From Bathymodiolus brooksi (taxonomy: Eukaryota; Mollusca; Bivalvia; Mytilida; Modiolidae), in NCBI GenBank assembly GCA_963680875.1, contig OY804579.1, forward strand, positions 31,047,804-31,111,803: a DNA stretch of 64,000 nucleotides. The letters are read 5' to 3'. Position numbers and translations under genes: made by a program. Each line of letters opens with the position of its first letter. Positions within the stretch are counted from its first letter, which is position 1. Below the pieces are notes generated by a model. That model saw only the letters and a list, made by a program, of their open reading frames with translations. It was not told where the DNA came from and ran no database searches. This document shows, one piece after another, positions 54,272 to 63,389 of the stretch.

Positions 54272-54687
54272 CATGATAGAAAAGAAATAGCCTTTTGTTT
54301 TTATGAATGCTAAAATTACCTATTCATCAAAGCAAATTAAAAAACTTTTTCTTTCTCTTTAAAAATTATTTTTATGCCTTAAAAAACTCAATAAATTAAA
54401 CTTTTTCCATTTTTTTCTTTTACTTCTATAGCCACTTAAAACCCTATTTTTTTATTATCTGTATATTTGTTAATTTGGTTTATTATGATTGAAAAACTCA
54501 TCTTTATGTGGAATCACATTATTTGGTAATTTCTGTCATGTTATTCTAATAGAAATAGTATGCCATTCTGTATGTAAATTACTAACAAATACTAACATCT
54601 TTATATGTTATGTGATTTACTAATGTTAACGAGGCCGGGATAAGGTACCAGTACTTTATGTATTCAACTAACAAATGTACAGATTTC
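54272..54687. other. LINE 3' untranslated region
   Basis: T-rich sequence after the ORF2 stop, ending in a more balanced segment 'aacgaggccgggataaggta' (54,629-54,648). It has no coding capacity. Confidence 0.7.
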
Positions 54688-54720
54688 AATAAAAACATCA
54701 CACTTTAAAAAAAAAAAAAA
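54688..54720 (+). terminator. LINE polyadenylation signal and poly(A) tract
   Basis: AATAAA at 54,688-54,693 is followed 13 bp later by 14 A residues (54,707-54,720) and then by the target duplication. Confidence 0.85.
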
Positions 54721-54728
54721 ACTATAGG
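54721..54728. repeat. 3' target-site duplication of the LINE
   Basis: ACTATAGG, identical to 48,858-48,865. Confidence 0.6.
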
Positions 54729-55528
54729 TATATGATAAATAAATACATCTCGCCCTTTCCCCATTCATGACTTATCACCGGGTTTGTAACAAGAGTAACA
54801 TGACGGGCGTCACTAGTGGGGTAGGAACTGCTTACTCTTCCGGAGTACCTCAGTTAATCCCTGTTTTTTTTTAGTTTGTGTTCATCAATCTTTAGTCTTC
54901 TGTAAACCACTCTCCTTTTTCATTTTACCATTATATTGTCTGTCCTTCAATTTACGGCTTCTGATTTGGTATCTTCAAACTTTTCTTTATATTTACATTA
55001 ACTACATAGATGGCTGTGAAATACTAAAGCGTAAAAGTAAAATAAAAATGTTTATTTCAGTATAACGTCATAGTATATCATTGAGTATCCGGCGATGAAA
55101 ATTATGCTCCTTTATGAGACGGATTCGTAGTGTAAGCAAGAGTATAAAATATATGTAATAAGCAAACAGTATAAATACTCTTGCATTCTGAATACCAAAA
55201 AAAATCACTCGTAACCGAAAAACGATAATTCACTCATGAATGTCCTATCTCACATTTGTGATTTACTGTGTTGTTCAGTTACTCATGGCTTATTTTGGAT
55301 ATTTGGATGTTGCAATGCAGTTATACGTGTACTATATATATATATATATATATGTGAATGGCAAAATGATGTTTATAGAGTGGGATATTTCAATTTATCA
55401 ACACAGGATGCTAATACTCTGGCATTTAATTGGACATAAGTCATGTGCTGACAGGATGCTAAACCTTCTGGCATGCAATAAGACATAATCATACAGTAAC
55501 ATAATCTATCACAAACAAATCTTCTTTA
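54729..55528. other. Thioredoxin 3' flank
   Basis: No gene is seen. A segment at about 54,750-54,860 ('gacgggcgtcactagtgggg', 'cttccggagtacctc') is less AT-rich and may be a repeat fragment. A minus-strand AATAAA (complement at 55,051-55,056) lies 473 bp beyond the thioredoxin stop and could end its transcript. Confidence 0.4.
55331..55354. repeat. TA microsatellite
   Basis: An uninterrupted (TA)n run in 'actatatatatatatatat', about 11 dinucleotides long, downstream of the thioredoxin stop. Confidence 0.9.
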
Positions 55529-55642
55529 TCAATTTAATAACTTTTCTACAAATGTCTGTAGTTGATCATCATCTTGAAGTCCAATAAATCTATCCATAAT
55601 TTTCCCATTTTTCACACCCAATACTGTAGGCACAGATTGTAC
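55529..55642 (-). CDS. TXN2: Mitochondrial thioredoxin, exon 3 (C-terminus)
   Basis: On the minus strand an acceptor 'tttatttcag' precedes GTACAATCT at 55,642. The exon encodes 37 residues (122-158), starting VQSVPTVLGVKNGK and ending EKLLN, then TGA at 55,531-55,529. The cis-proline of the thioredoxin fold is P126 in SVPTV. KNGKIMDRFIG is the typical last beta-strand region and the tail forms the final helix. Exon phase is 0, matching the end of exon 2. This completes a 158-residue protein, near the usual size of animal mitochondrial thioredoxin precursors. Confidence 0.93.
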   Translation of the reverse strand, partial: VQSVPTVLGVKNGKIMDRFIGLQDDDQLQTFVEKLLN

Positions 55643-55711
55643 CTGAAATAAACAAAATGAACCACTGTTATATGTGTAATATCAAAATGTGTAGAAAGAG
55701 ACTTTTTAAAC

Positions 55712-55924
55712 TGAAATCTCTTAAAATGAAAAAAAGGACTCTACATCGATCAAATAAAGGGCTATGCTCGGTACAACATAATACATCTGAAACAATGCTC
55801 TACCAGTTTATCTGCAATCAAGCTAGAATTAGAAAAAAATATCCAAATATGTGAAATTTTTGTAATTTTTCAATAGGAGCCTGTAATCGCTCACCTGGTT
55901 TTCACTTTGACTTCTAAATTTTAC
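55712..55924 (+). repeat. Dispersed repeat B, copy 2 (thioredoxin intron 2)
   Basis: A second copy of the 47,834-48,063 repeat in the same orientation, with shared anchors 'ctctacatcgat', 'gaaacaatgctctaccagtt' and 'gtaatcgctcacctggtttt'. It lies in the intron between exons 3 and 2 and is antisense to the gene. Confidence 0.75.
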
Positions 55925-56744
55925 ATTAAAGGAGAACGAAACCAACTGATGATTTGGGGTTTTACAGAATTTAGAACTAATCAAAAAATGAAAATATGAC
56001 TTTTTTAATGAAAATTTTATAAGGGCTGATGTTAAAGCACGTTTATATCTTATTGATTTTAAATTTCCCGGTAAACATGCAGGCTGCCATGTTCAGCTTA
56101 ACTGCATCGAAACAATAATATCATTTTTGGAATTCCGTCATATTGGATAAAAATTTAGAATTTCTAGATTTTAATAATGTGATTTTTTTTTTATCAAAAT
56201 ATGCATAATTGGTTTCATAGAAATATCCAGAAGAAATGTTAAATTTGAACTCATTTTGACTTGGATTAAAGCAGCAATAAACAGTTAAATTCCTATTTTT
56301 AGTAACTACCTCCATCTTGAATAGAGGGTGGGGCTGTCGAACACAATTTTGAAAGGGGACGACCAAGGACTATAAGAGCAAAATTGTGTTTTATTTGGTT
56401 CAGCTATTTCAGAGAAGATTTAAATGTGATAATTTTTTTCAAAATATGCCTAATTTGCATCATTGTTATAAATCGACTGAAAGAAAAATTCACAGAAAAA
56501 CCTGGAATAAATGTTAAACTACTGGATTGCCATGTAGCTGCAGTTAAATTTAGGCCTTTTTTTTCCAAAATATAAATTTCTTTAGTGGCTCCTAAATAAC
56601 TCATTAATATGAGCATTGTGCAAAAAAAAAAAATGCATTTAAATTGGATGTAAAAGAAAATCATTCATGAGGATTGGAAACCCATTAACTGGTTTAACCC
56701 TACCACATTTTTGTTCCTGTCCCAAAACCAATACTGGTACTTAC
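55925..56744. other. Rest of thioredoxin intron 2
   Basis: AT-rich intronic DNA. Short frames on either strand here are not coding. The minus-strand donor GTAAGT of exon 2 is at 56,744-56,739. Confidence 0.6.
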
Positions 56745-56868
56745 TCCATATTCCATCGCGAGATCAACATTGTCATCTACATCTATCTTTGCCAGGTTAA
56801 CTTTGCCTTCTCTGGAAGCTACAATTGATTCCAGTCTTGGTCCTAATAATTTACATGGACCACACCAA
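56745..56868 (-). CDS. TXN2: Mitochondrial thioredoxin, exon 2 (active site)
   Basis: The minus-strand exon follows acceptor 'atgatttgtag' and ends at donor GTAAGT. Its first base completes a serine codon (S80), then W81-C82-G83-P84-C85, the redox-active dithiol of thioredoxins. The exon continues [12 protein letters not shown] and [12 protein letters not shown] to DLAMEYG (121). These segments match the alpha-2 helix and beta-3 strand of mitochondrial thioredoxin. The protein reduces protein disulfides, notably in peroxiredoxin, in the mitochondrial matrix, and is itself reduced by thioredoxin reductase. The exon is 124 nt, phase 2 in and 0 out. It is too short to stand out as an open frame and was found by motif. 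Confidence 0.94.
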
Positions 56869-56978
56869 CTACAAATCATTCAAATTGAAATTTAAAAGTT
56901 ATTTTTGATTTTATAAAAATATGCAAATCAGATAATAAAAATTCTATCTACTGTACACAAATTCCATTGAAACATTGA

Positions 56979-57349
56979 GTGAGTGATTGTTGTTTAATGC
57001 CAAGAGAGAGAGAAAGAGGAATTGCTCAATTATATTATGGTGAGAACAAGTTACATCTTGATGAGATGATGATGATGTCAGTTTTGTACTAGACCAACAC
57101 GCTTAATTGGATTTTTATATTGTTAGCTCACTGAAACGATAGTCCACAGGATAGACATGTTGTTACATTCTGACACATTAACCTTATTCTAGGCCAACTA
57201 GTCTTTGCTCTTACTCCTTAATGCTGAGTGCTTAACAGAGAAGCTATAAAAACCAATTTTATAGTCTTTAGTATGACCTGAACAGCACTCAATCTCACGA
57301 TCTACCACACCCTAGGCAAGCATGCTTACCACTACACCAATGATGCAGT
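56979..57349 (-). repeat. tRNA-headed SINE in thioredoxin intron 1
   Basis: Read on the minus strand from 57,349, the sequence begins 'catcattggtgtagtggtaa' and 'gcatgcttgcctagggtgtg'. It contains an A-box-like TGGTGTAGTGG (complement at 57,329-57,339) and a weak B-box region ('gtagatcgtgagattgagtg'). The body runs to 'tggcattaaacaacaatcac'. The head resembles a glycine or glutamate tRNA. Because the B box is degenerate and no copy is known to me by name, I call it SINE-like. Confidence 0.55.
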
Positions 57350-57418
57350 TTGAACTGAAACATATTTAATTAATTAAGATAAAGAAATATAATTAGTTTG
57401 CCAACAGATTATCTGTGG

Positions 57419-57743
57419 ATTATGTATAGGAGAATGTCTGAGTAACTCTCCATTCCTTAAAAATAATGGAGCCGAGGCCCATTGGTTTTAAGGAATGGAG
57501 AGATACGAGGACAATCTCCAACTTAAAATCCACCCATTGTACTTTAATAATTTTATTAATTATTAATCTTGTAACAAAAAAAATTAAATAAATTGTTTGT
57601 TATTCCCTTTTGCAATTTTAAACAGGTTGAGGTTTTTGACCTTTAAACTCTAGCTCCGCCCCTGTACATATTGTTCACAACTCTCCATTCCTTAAAAATA
57701 ATGGAGAGCTTAGACAATAGATTTACATCACAGGTGGATTTTA
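57419..57743 (-). repeat. Dispersed repeat A, copy 2 (inverted)
   Basis: The reverse complement of this segment matches 43,962-44,274 from 'ttaaaatccacctgtgatgt' to 'gacattctcctatac', including the 'gttacaagattaataattaa' stretch and the CTCCATT/AATGGAG palindromes. It lies in thioredoxin intron 1. Confidence 0.75.
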
Positions 57744-58080
57744 ATTATAACTCCATGTTGACAGGGAATCTTACCCTTTTCCCTTAATGAACCTATGAGA
57801 TAGCCATCATATAGAGTAACTGGTTTTAACCTCAGTACCAATCACTGCATTACGTTTTGATAACCGTCCATGGGGAGTTGTACAAGACACAACCTTTGTA
57901 ATCAACTTTGTCAGTGAAATACGGAAGGTGTGCAGTTCTTCCTTGTACTCACGTTTTCAACCATCATATTTTACTGGTACCATTTTTCAAAATAAAATTT
58001 TGAAGATTAAGGATCATAGCTTTAAAAGAACAGATTTCAGAAGAAAATTTGGTGTTTATTATGCATGGATCAAGGCATAA
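57744..58080. other. Intron 1 stretch with nothing recognised
   Basis: Unique-looking intronic DNA between dispersed repeat A and the minisatellite. Confidence 0.5.
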
Positions 58081-58990
58081 TATCTCCCTTGCTTAAACAC
58101 TGGCTAATTCAAGCAGCCCTGAACTTCCATCATTATTAACAATCTCCCTTGTTTAAACACTGGCTAATTCAAGCAGCCCTGAAGTTCCATCATTATTAAC
58201 AATCTCCCTTGTTTTAACACTGGCTAATTCAAGCAGCACTGAAGTTCCATCATTATTAACAATCTCCCTTGTTTAAACACTGGCTAATTCAAGCAGCCCT
58301 GAAGTCAGTTCCATCATTATTAACAATCTCTTGTTTAAACACTGGCTAATTCAAGCAGCCCTGAAGTCAGTTCCATCATTATTAACAATCTCCCTTGTTT
58401 AAACACTGGCTAATTCAAGCAGCCCTGAAGTCAGTTCCATCATTATTAACAATCTCGCTTGTTTAAACACTGGCTAATTCAAGCAGCCCTGAAGTTCCAT
58501 CATTATTAACAATCTCCCTTGTTTAAACACTGGCTAATTCAAGCAGCCCTGAAGTTCCATCATTATTAACAATCTCCCTTGTTTAAACACTGGCTAATTC
58601 AAGCAGCACTGAAGTTCCATCATTATTAACAATCTCCCTTGTTTAAACACTGGCTAATTCAAGCAGCACTGAAGTTCCATCATTATTAACAATCTCCCTT
58701 GTTTAAACACTGGCTAATTCAAGCAGCACTGAAGTTCCATCATTATTAACAATCTCCCTTGTTTAAATACTGGCTAATTCAAACAGCACTGAAGTTCCAT
58801 CATTATTAAGAATCTCCCTTGTTTAAATACTGGCTAATTCAAGCAGCACTGAAGTTCCATCATTATTAACAATCTCCCTTGTTTAAACACTGGCTAATTC
58901 AAGCAGCCCTGAAGTTCCATCATTATTAACAATCTCCCTTGTTTTAACACTGGCTAATTCAAGCAGCCCTGAAGTTCCATCATTATTAAC
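58081..58990. repeat. 60-bp minisatellite, 15 copies, in thioredoxin intron 1
   Basis: Fifteen head-to-tail units begin 'atctcccttgtttaaacact', continue 'ggctaattcaagcagccctg' and end 'ttccatcattattaac'. Units 4-6 carry a 4-bp insertion (gaagtCAGTtccat). Unit 5 also lacks 2 bp in the 'ctccctt' run. A GCAGCCCTG/GCAGCACTG polymorphism splits the array into an outer and an inner group. Other copies are nearly identical, so the array is young and probably length-variable. Confidence 0.97.
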
Positions 58991-59682
58991 AGAAAAGGTC
59001 TCATCTTCCATATTGACATCTAACCTCCTACATGTATATGAAATCAGAACTTGTTATTGCAGGTTGGGGTGGTACTTTTATGCTTCATAATTAGCAACGA
59101 GTGTATTGTTCACTTAGCTATGCAAGTCCTCTATCGTCTATGGGTTAAATCAATATTGTAGTTTTAGAGAAAAAACTTTTTCTGGCAAACCTTTTTTGTC
59201 TTATGTTAAACAATGTCATGTGGTAGTGGTCAACCTGGATTTTCCACCCATATAAAAAAAATAAAGATTTTTCATGGAACATCCATTGATTATTCATGTA
59301 CAGATCAAACAAGTTTATTTCATGAGATATATTATTCTATTCATTATTTCATAGGTTCCTATAATTATTATGTTTAACTATATCTGTGGTAGAGACCATC
59401 TTAAACTTCTGATCAACACTAAAAAAAATAATATTTTTTGTAGAGGAAAATCTAAGAAAGTCCAACCAATTTTGCTTTAAAATGCTTGAGTGGTTTCAGA
59501 GAAAACAACTTTAAAAATATTGAATTCTTCACCACATGTTCAATGTTAACACTTTGTCATGTAGAAGTGGCCATCTTGGATTTCTTATCGACAAATATAG
59601 TCAAACCTGTCTTACATGACTTTCCAATGGAACATTGAAATATGGTCATATAAGACAGATGGTTGCAAAATACAGGTTTAAT
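58991..59682. other. Intron 1 stretch with nothing recognised
   Basis: AT-rich DNA with no coding, RNA or repeat signal that I can support. Confidence 0.5.
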
Positions 59683-59684
59683 TA

Positions 59685-60894
59685 CCGTACAAGTGGGTTT
59701 TTTCACGGGTACCTAATTTTTGCTTTATTCGCGATAGTCATCGATCAGTGAAAAAAAACCCACGTAAATTTCTGCCCTTTATTACATAAATATCTTTATT
59801 TTCTTAAATAATCGTACAAGTTCTGTCTCCCCTAGTATGACTGTATATAACAAATATTTAACAATTATATGGTCACTGCCATTCTTAAAATTGTTGAAAT
59901 GACGCTTTTAAAATATCTAACAAAGGGGGAAAATCCTTCCCGAAAACAATGCATTTGGTGACAAATGCAATGCAACAGGTAAATTATTTTACATGTAATT
60001 AATTGCCCTTTATGTTTAAAACATTAATTACCATGAATAGTCGTTGCTGTGTAAACACACCTTTTTTAATTAATATTAGCATTTCCATTCACTGATCTTT
60101 AATTGTTGGTGTTAATTAATTGATCACATTTTGTTTCCGAGTCTTATTTGTGTTTTATTTTTGTTGTAATAATACATATATCTTAAATTTATATTAAATG
60201 CTCTTACACAATTTTTTATTAATGAACATGAATACAATTCTAAAATACTGCCGATCGCATACACAAAGCTCTTACTCAATTTATTTTAAAACATTTCCTA
60301 TTTTGAATTATTGGTCAAACAAGATGTTGCACGCTACGTCGTGCTAAGAATACCCCCACTCATTCATTTGTAAGTCGTACGGTAAACAGGAAGTAGATGT
60401 GCGGTAAACCTGGAAAGGGGAGACACGGTACAAGTCACCATGACAAAGCCATATATCAAATATAAAATCATTTCTTCCAGTAGAAGCTGAGATAACTGTT
60501 ACGAAAGTTTTCATTACGGCAAACATGAAAAATTATAAGTCGCACTGTAAACAGGAATTAGATGTACGGTAAACCTGGAAAGGCGAGACACGGTACAAGT
60601 CACCATGCCAAAGCCATATATCAAATATAAAATCATTTCTTCTAATAGAAGCTGAGATATCCGTTACGAAAGTGTGAACGGACGGACTAACAAGGTGATT
60701 GCAATATAGCCCCCTCTCTACGAGTGGAGGTATAACGATTCAGATAATGTTATTCTAATATAACTGTCAATCCGCAAAAATTTTATTTTGGTTAAAACTC
60801 AGGATCGTGAAAATTAACTACAGCTAAAAAAAATTCCACCAATTTGAAAGAAAATCGCGAAATTTGCCTCCCACGAAAAAACCCACTTATACGG
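59685..60894. mobile_element. 1.2-kb TA-flanked DNA transposon, non-autonomous
   Basis: The left end CCGTACAAGTGGGTTTTTTC and the right end, complementary to CCGTATAAGTGGGTTTTTTC, form inverted termini of about 25 bp. TA lies outside each end (59,683-59,684 and 60,895-60,896), which fits Tc1/mariner-type insertion. A second inverted copy of the GTGGGTTTTTTCAC motif (59,748-59,763) gives the left end its own hairpin. No transposase frame is present. A different element (60,349-60,733) is nested inside. Superfamily is inferred from the TA duplication only. Confidence 0.65.
60349..60733. mobile_element. Nested element with 165-bp tandem core
   Basis: Two tandem units of 165 bp (60,371-60,535 and 60,536-60,700) share 'gtaaacaggaa', 'cggtaaacctggaaagg', 'gagacacggtacaagtcacc' and 'gccatatatcaaatataaaa'. 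They are bounded by 'aatacccccactc' on the left and 'gagtggaggtataac' on the right, and 'gaacggacggac' precedes the right end. The plan (inverted ends, tandem core, GGACGGAC, right hairpin) matches the 45.8-kb element, although the core sequences are unrelated. Confidence 0.6.
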
Positions 60895-60896
60895 TA

Positions 60897-61355
60897 AAAT
60901 GAAATGTACTGTGAAGGGAAATTAAAAGTATGGTGACATAATAAAAATCATTGCTTAATAGAGGTGGTCATTAAAGCAGATTTGACTGTAAACCAAAAAC
61001 TTTGTACCAGTATCATGTAAGGAACATTCCAACCATGTAACAATTCCAATACATAGGCAGTTTCTCAAAAGAAGATACATTTATATGAAATTTCAGCCAA
61101 TCAGAAATTGCACAAGTAGCAATGTTCAATATCCAAATAATAGGAAAATCATACAAATTGTTTTATTCTATTTGTTCCTTTGGTTTTTATGAAGAGAAAG
61201 ACTGAAATGTGAAGAGTTAAGTAACTTAAGAGTTGCAGAAAACAGAAACAATGGATGCAAAGCAAAGACAATACCTCACATGGTCATATAGCTATGTGCC
61301 AGATGAGCTATAAAACAACAAAAGTCTCAACATAAATAGTTAATGAAAAATTTAC
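60897..61355. other. Intron 1 next to exon 1
   Basis: Nothing recognised apart from the minus-strand donor GTAAAT at 61,355-61,350. Confidence 0.5.
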
Positions 61356-61594
61356 CTTGCATGAAAATCTACAATCACAGGTGTTGGACTTTCAAGAACT
61401 CTTTCCTTAAAGTCAGTAGTGTCTTGCACATTAAAGGCCTCAAACTTTGCTGTTGTTGACATACAATGTGACATCTGTGGATTTGATTTTATAGATGATA
61501 CTGTGTTTTGGGAACATATTGTTGTGTGTCTGTTTTGGGAAGCAAGATGTCGGCCAAGTCGGATAACTTGACGTCTCAAAACTTGACTCGTCAT
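61356..61594 (-). CDS. TXN2: Mitochondrial thioredoxin, exon 1 (targeting peptide)
   Basis: The exon starts at the ATG 61,594-61,592 and ends at 61,356 before donor GTAAAT, in phase 2. It encodes residues 1-79. Residues 1 to about 48 are rich in R, Q, S and T and have no acidic residue (R7, R8, R12, R15, R22), as expected of a matrix-targeting presequence. The mature domain begins near FEAFNVQDTTDFKERVL and runs through VIVDFHA, the beta strand that leads into the active site on exon 2. No second ATG before the presequence is needed. A short upstream intron in the leader cannot be excluded. Confidence 0.92.
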
Positions 61595-62235
61595 ATTTCC
61601 TATATAAATCTAAAAAAGATTATTCAATATAAAGTAAAGGCTAATCTAAGACTGTATCACAGTCCATTCACTCAACTGGTTATTCAAATACAGTCTTTGT
61701 TGTTTTTGAGAAAAGGTTCTTTATTCATATTCCTATTGGGCATAGAGAGTCCTTTACAGAGATATTTGCATCTCACCTCGATGAGTCCTAGGTTCATCAT
61801 TTTCTGTTGGGACTCGCCAAAGTTTTCAAATTTATTGGTGGGATTACCAAAATTTTTAGAAACGCCTTCTGGACTCATCAAAATAGCTACAAGTATCCTT
61901 GTCATATGCATTTTATTTAGGTTTGTCCTTGATTGCAGTTAGTAGTATTTCTTAATTCCAATCTACACTAAAAAAATGTTTTAAACAAAACCATCGAAAG
62001 AAATTTGTAGCCAAGCTTTAATTCAAATGGTTCAGTAGTTTCCGACAAGTAAAAAATTCTTTCCTGAAGTGTCCACCATATTGAATTTCTGATCAAATTC
62101 CAAATATTACATCTTCAAACATTTTTTTTTATCATCATGCTTATAGCTAGTATACTCTTGTGTCACATTATTTTTTGCATGCCCATTCGTTACAGTTACT
62201 CTTTTGAATTGAAAATCATGTTTGTTTGATGTTTT
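61595..62235. other. Upstream flank of thioredoxin
   Basis: Probably contains the promoter, but I see no TATA or other decisive element. Frames on both strands between 61,508 and 61,942 lack domain features and are not called. Confidence 0.45.
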
Positions 62236-62490
62236 GTTTGATGGTGTTTTATGCCACAGCACTTTTAACAATATTTCAGTTATATCGTGGCAGTCAGTTT
62301 TATTGGTGGAGGAAACCAGAGGACCCGGAGAAAACCATCAACCTGTCGCAAGTCACTGACAAAGTTTATCACAAAATGGTGTACACCTCGCCCTGATCGT
62401 GATTCAAACTCACAACATCAGTGGTGATAGGCACTGACTGCATAGATAGTTGTAAATCCAACTACCATACGATCACGGCCACGACAGCCC
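62236..62490 (-). repeat. SINE with tRNA-related head
   Basis: Read on the minus strand from 62,490, the head 'tcgtggccgtgatcgtatgg' leads to a B-box-like 'gagtttgaatcacg'. The body follows with the complement of 'ggtggaggaaacc' and 'acccggagaaaacc'. The body is shared with 48,077-48,247 and 47,741-47,822. This is the only copy in the window with the head, so it defines the orientation. It resembles SINE bodies widespread in molluscs. I do not assign a named family. Confidence 0.65.
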
Positions 62491-63389
62491 CTTAATTGAA
62501 AATTAAGAACTATACTCCATCACAAGGTCCATGTTTAATATTCTCCTTTGACAACTGGGATGAATGAATATGTTCTTGACTTTCTATACAGAGATTTAAC
62601 ATTTCATGGTCTCCATCTTTGTTTCTAAAAGGGACTTCTGGGTTGTTTATCCTATTTCAACTCCACATTATAACTTTCTGTTTATACATATCTGAGGTTT
62701 GTTTGCAAGCTAAATAAGACATAGTTGTCTTACGTCATATACCAATGTTTCATCTTCATACTGGTTGATATGAAGAATTTCAAGCACAGCTGACCGAATG
62801 CTCCCAGAATGTGAGTTCAGATACATGTACATTCAGCAGCTAAAAAGTCTATCCTAAATCTTCCATTACAGCTGAATAAAACCTGTGCATGTGCATTCAA
62901 AACAATTTGAATGATAGGTATGTCATTCTTGAATTTAAATTGCACAAAAGTGTATCTTTCAGATGTACTTTACTTTTACTGGTGTTTTAGTTTAATGCAA
63001 CATTGTTAGAGGTTTTCATTTCACAACAATTTCCATTGACTTGAAACTAGGTGACACAGATGTAAAGTTTTGGTGAAGAAAAGCTACACCATCTGTAAAT
63101 TAAGTTGTCCAAGGTACATGTATACAACAACAAGCCCAAGGCCCAACCTGTTACCTGTCTGGTAGATTCACCCTTTATAAGGGTCACTTCCAATGGGATA
63201 AAAATACATATATAGGAACTGGAAAATTAAATTAAACTATGAAAACTGTGTAAACTGTGTGGTGGCACATAACCTCAGTAGAATCTCCCTTACATCAACC
63301 ACTATTTAGTGACCTTTTGGTGTGAAGTCCATAGCATATTGTTCTTGTACAAATGTTCCTTTCTAATTCTTCCTACTACATCACAGCAC
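62491..63389. other. Stretch with nothing recognised
   Basis: AT-rich DNA without coding, RNA or repeat signals that I can support. Confidence 0.5.

Larger units (their letters stand above)
48866..54720 (+). mobile_element. L1/Tx1-like non-LTR retrotransposon, nearly full length
   Basis: The 5,855-bp element has a 181-bp 5' leader, ORF1 (coiled coil plus RNA-binding domain), ORF2 (APE-type endonuclease, reverse transcriptase, C-terminal zinc motif), a 3' untranslated region, AATAAA and a 14-bp poly(A) tract. The matching ACTATAGG at both borders supports insertion by target-primed reverse transcription. Two lesions are visible: a frameshift near the end of ORF1 and one in-frame TAA in ORF2. 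The copy should therefore not move on its own, but the low damage implies a recently active family in this genome. Clade assignment (L1/Tx1-like) rests on the ORF1 type and the zinc motif. Confidence 0.9.

Noticed and set aside
57301..57349. Functional tRNA gene
   Set aside because: The A box is good but the B box is degenerate and no cloverleaf closes. It is better explained as a SINE head.
61508..61942. 144-codon plus-strand frame and 75-codon minus-strand frame
   Set aside because: The plus frame overlaps thioredoxin exon 1 antisense. Neither has a domain or splice support.
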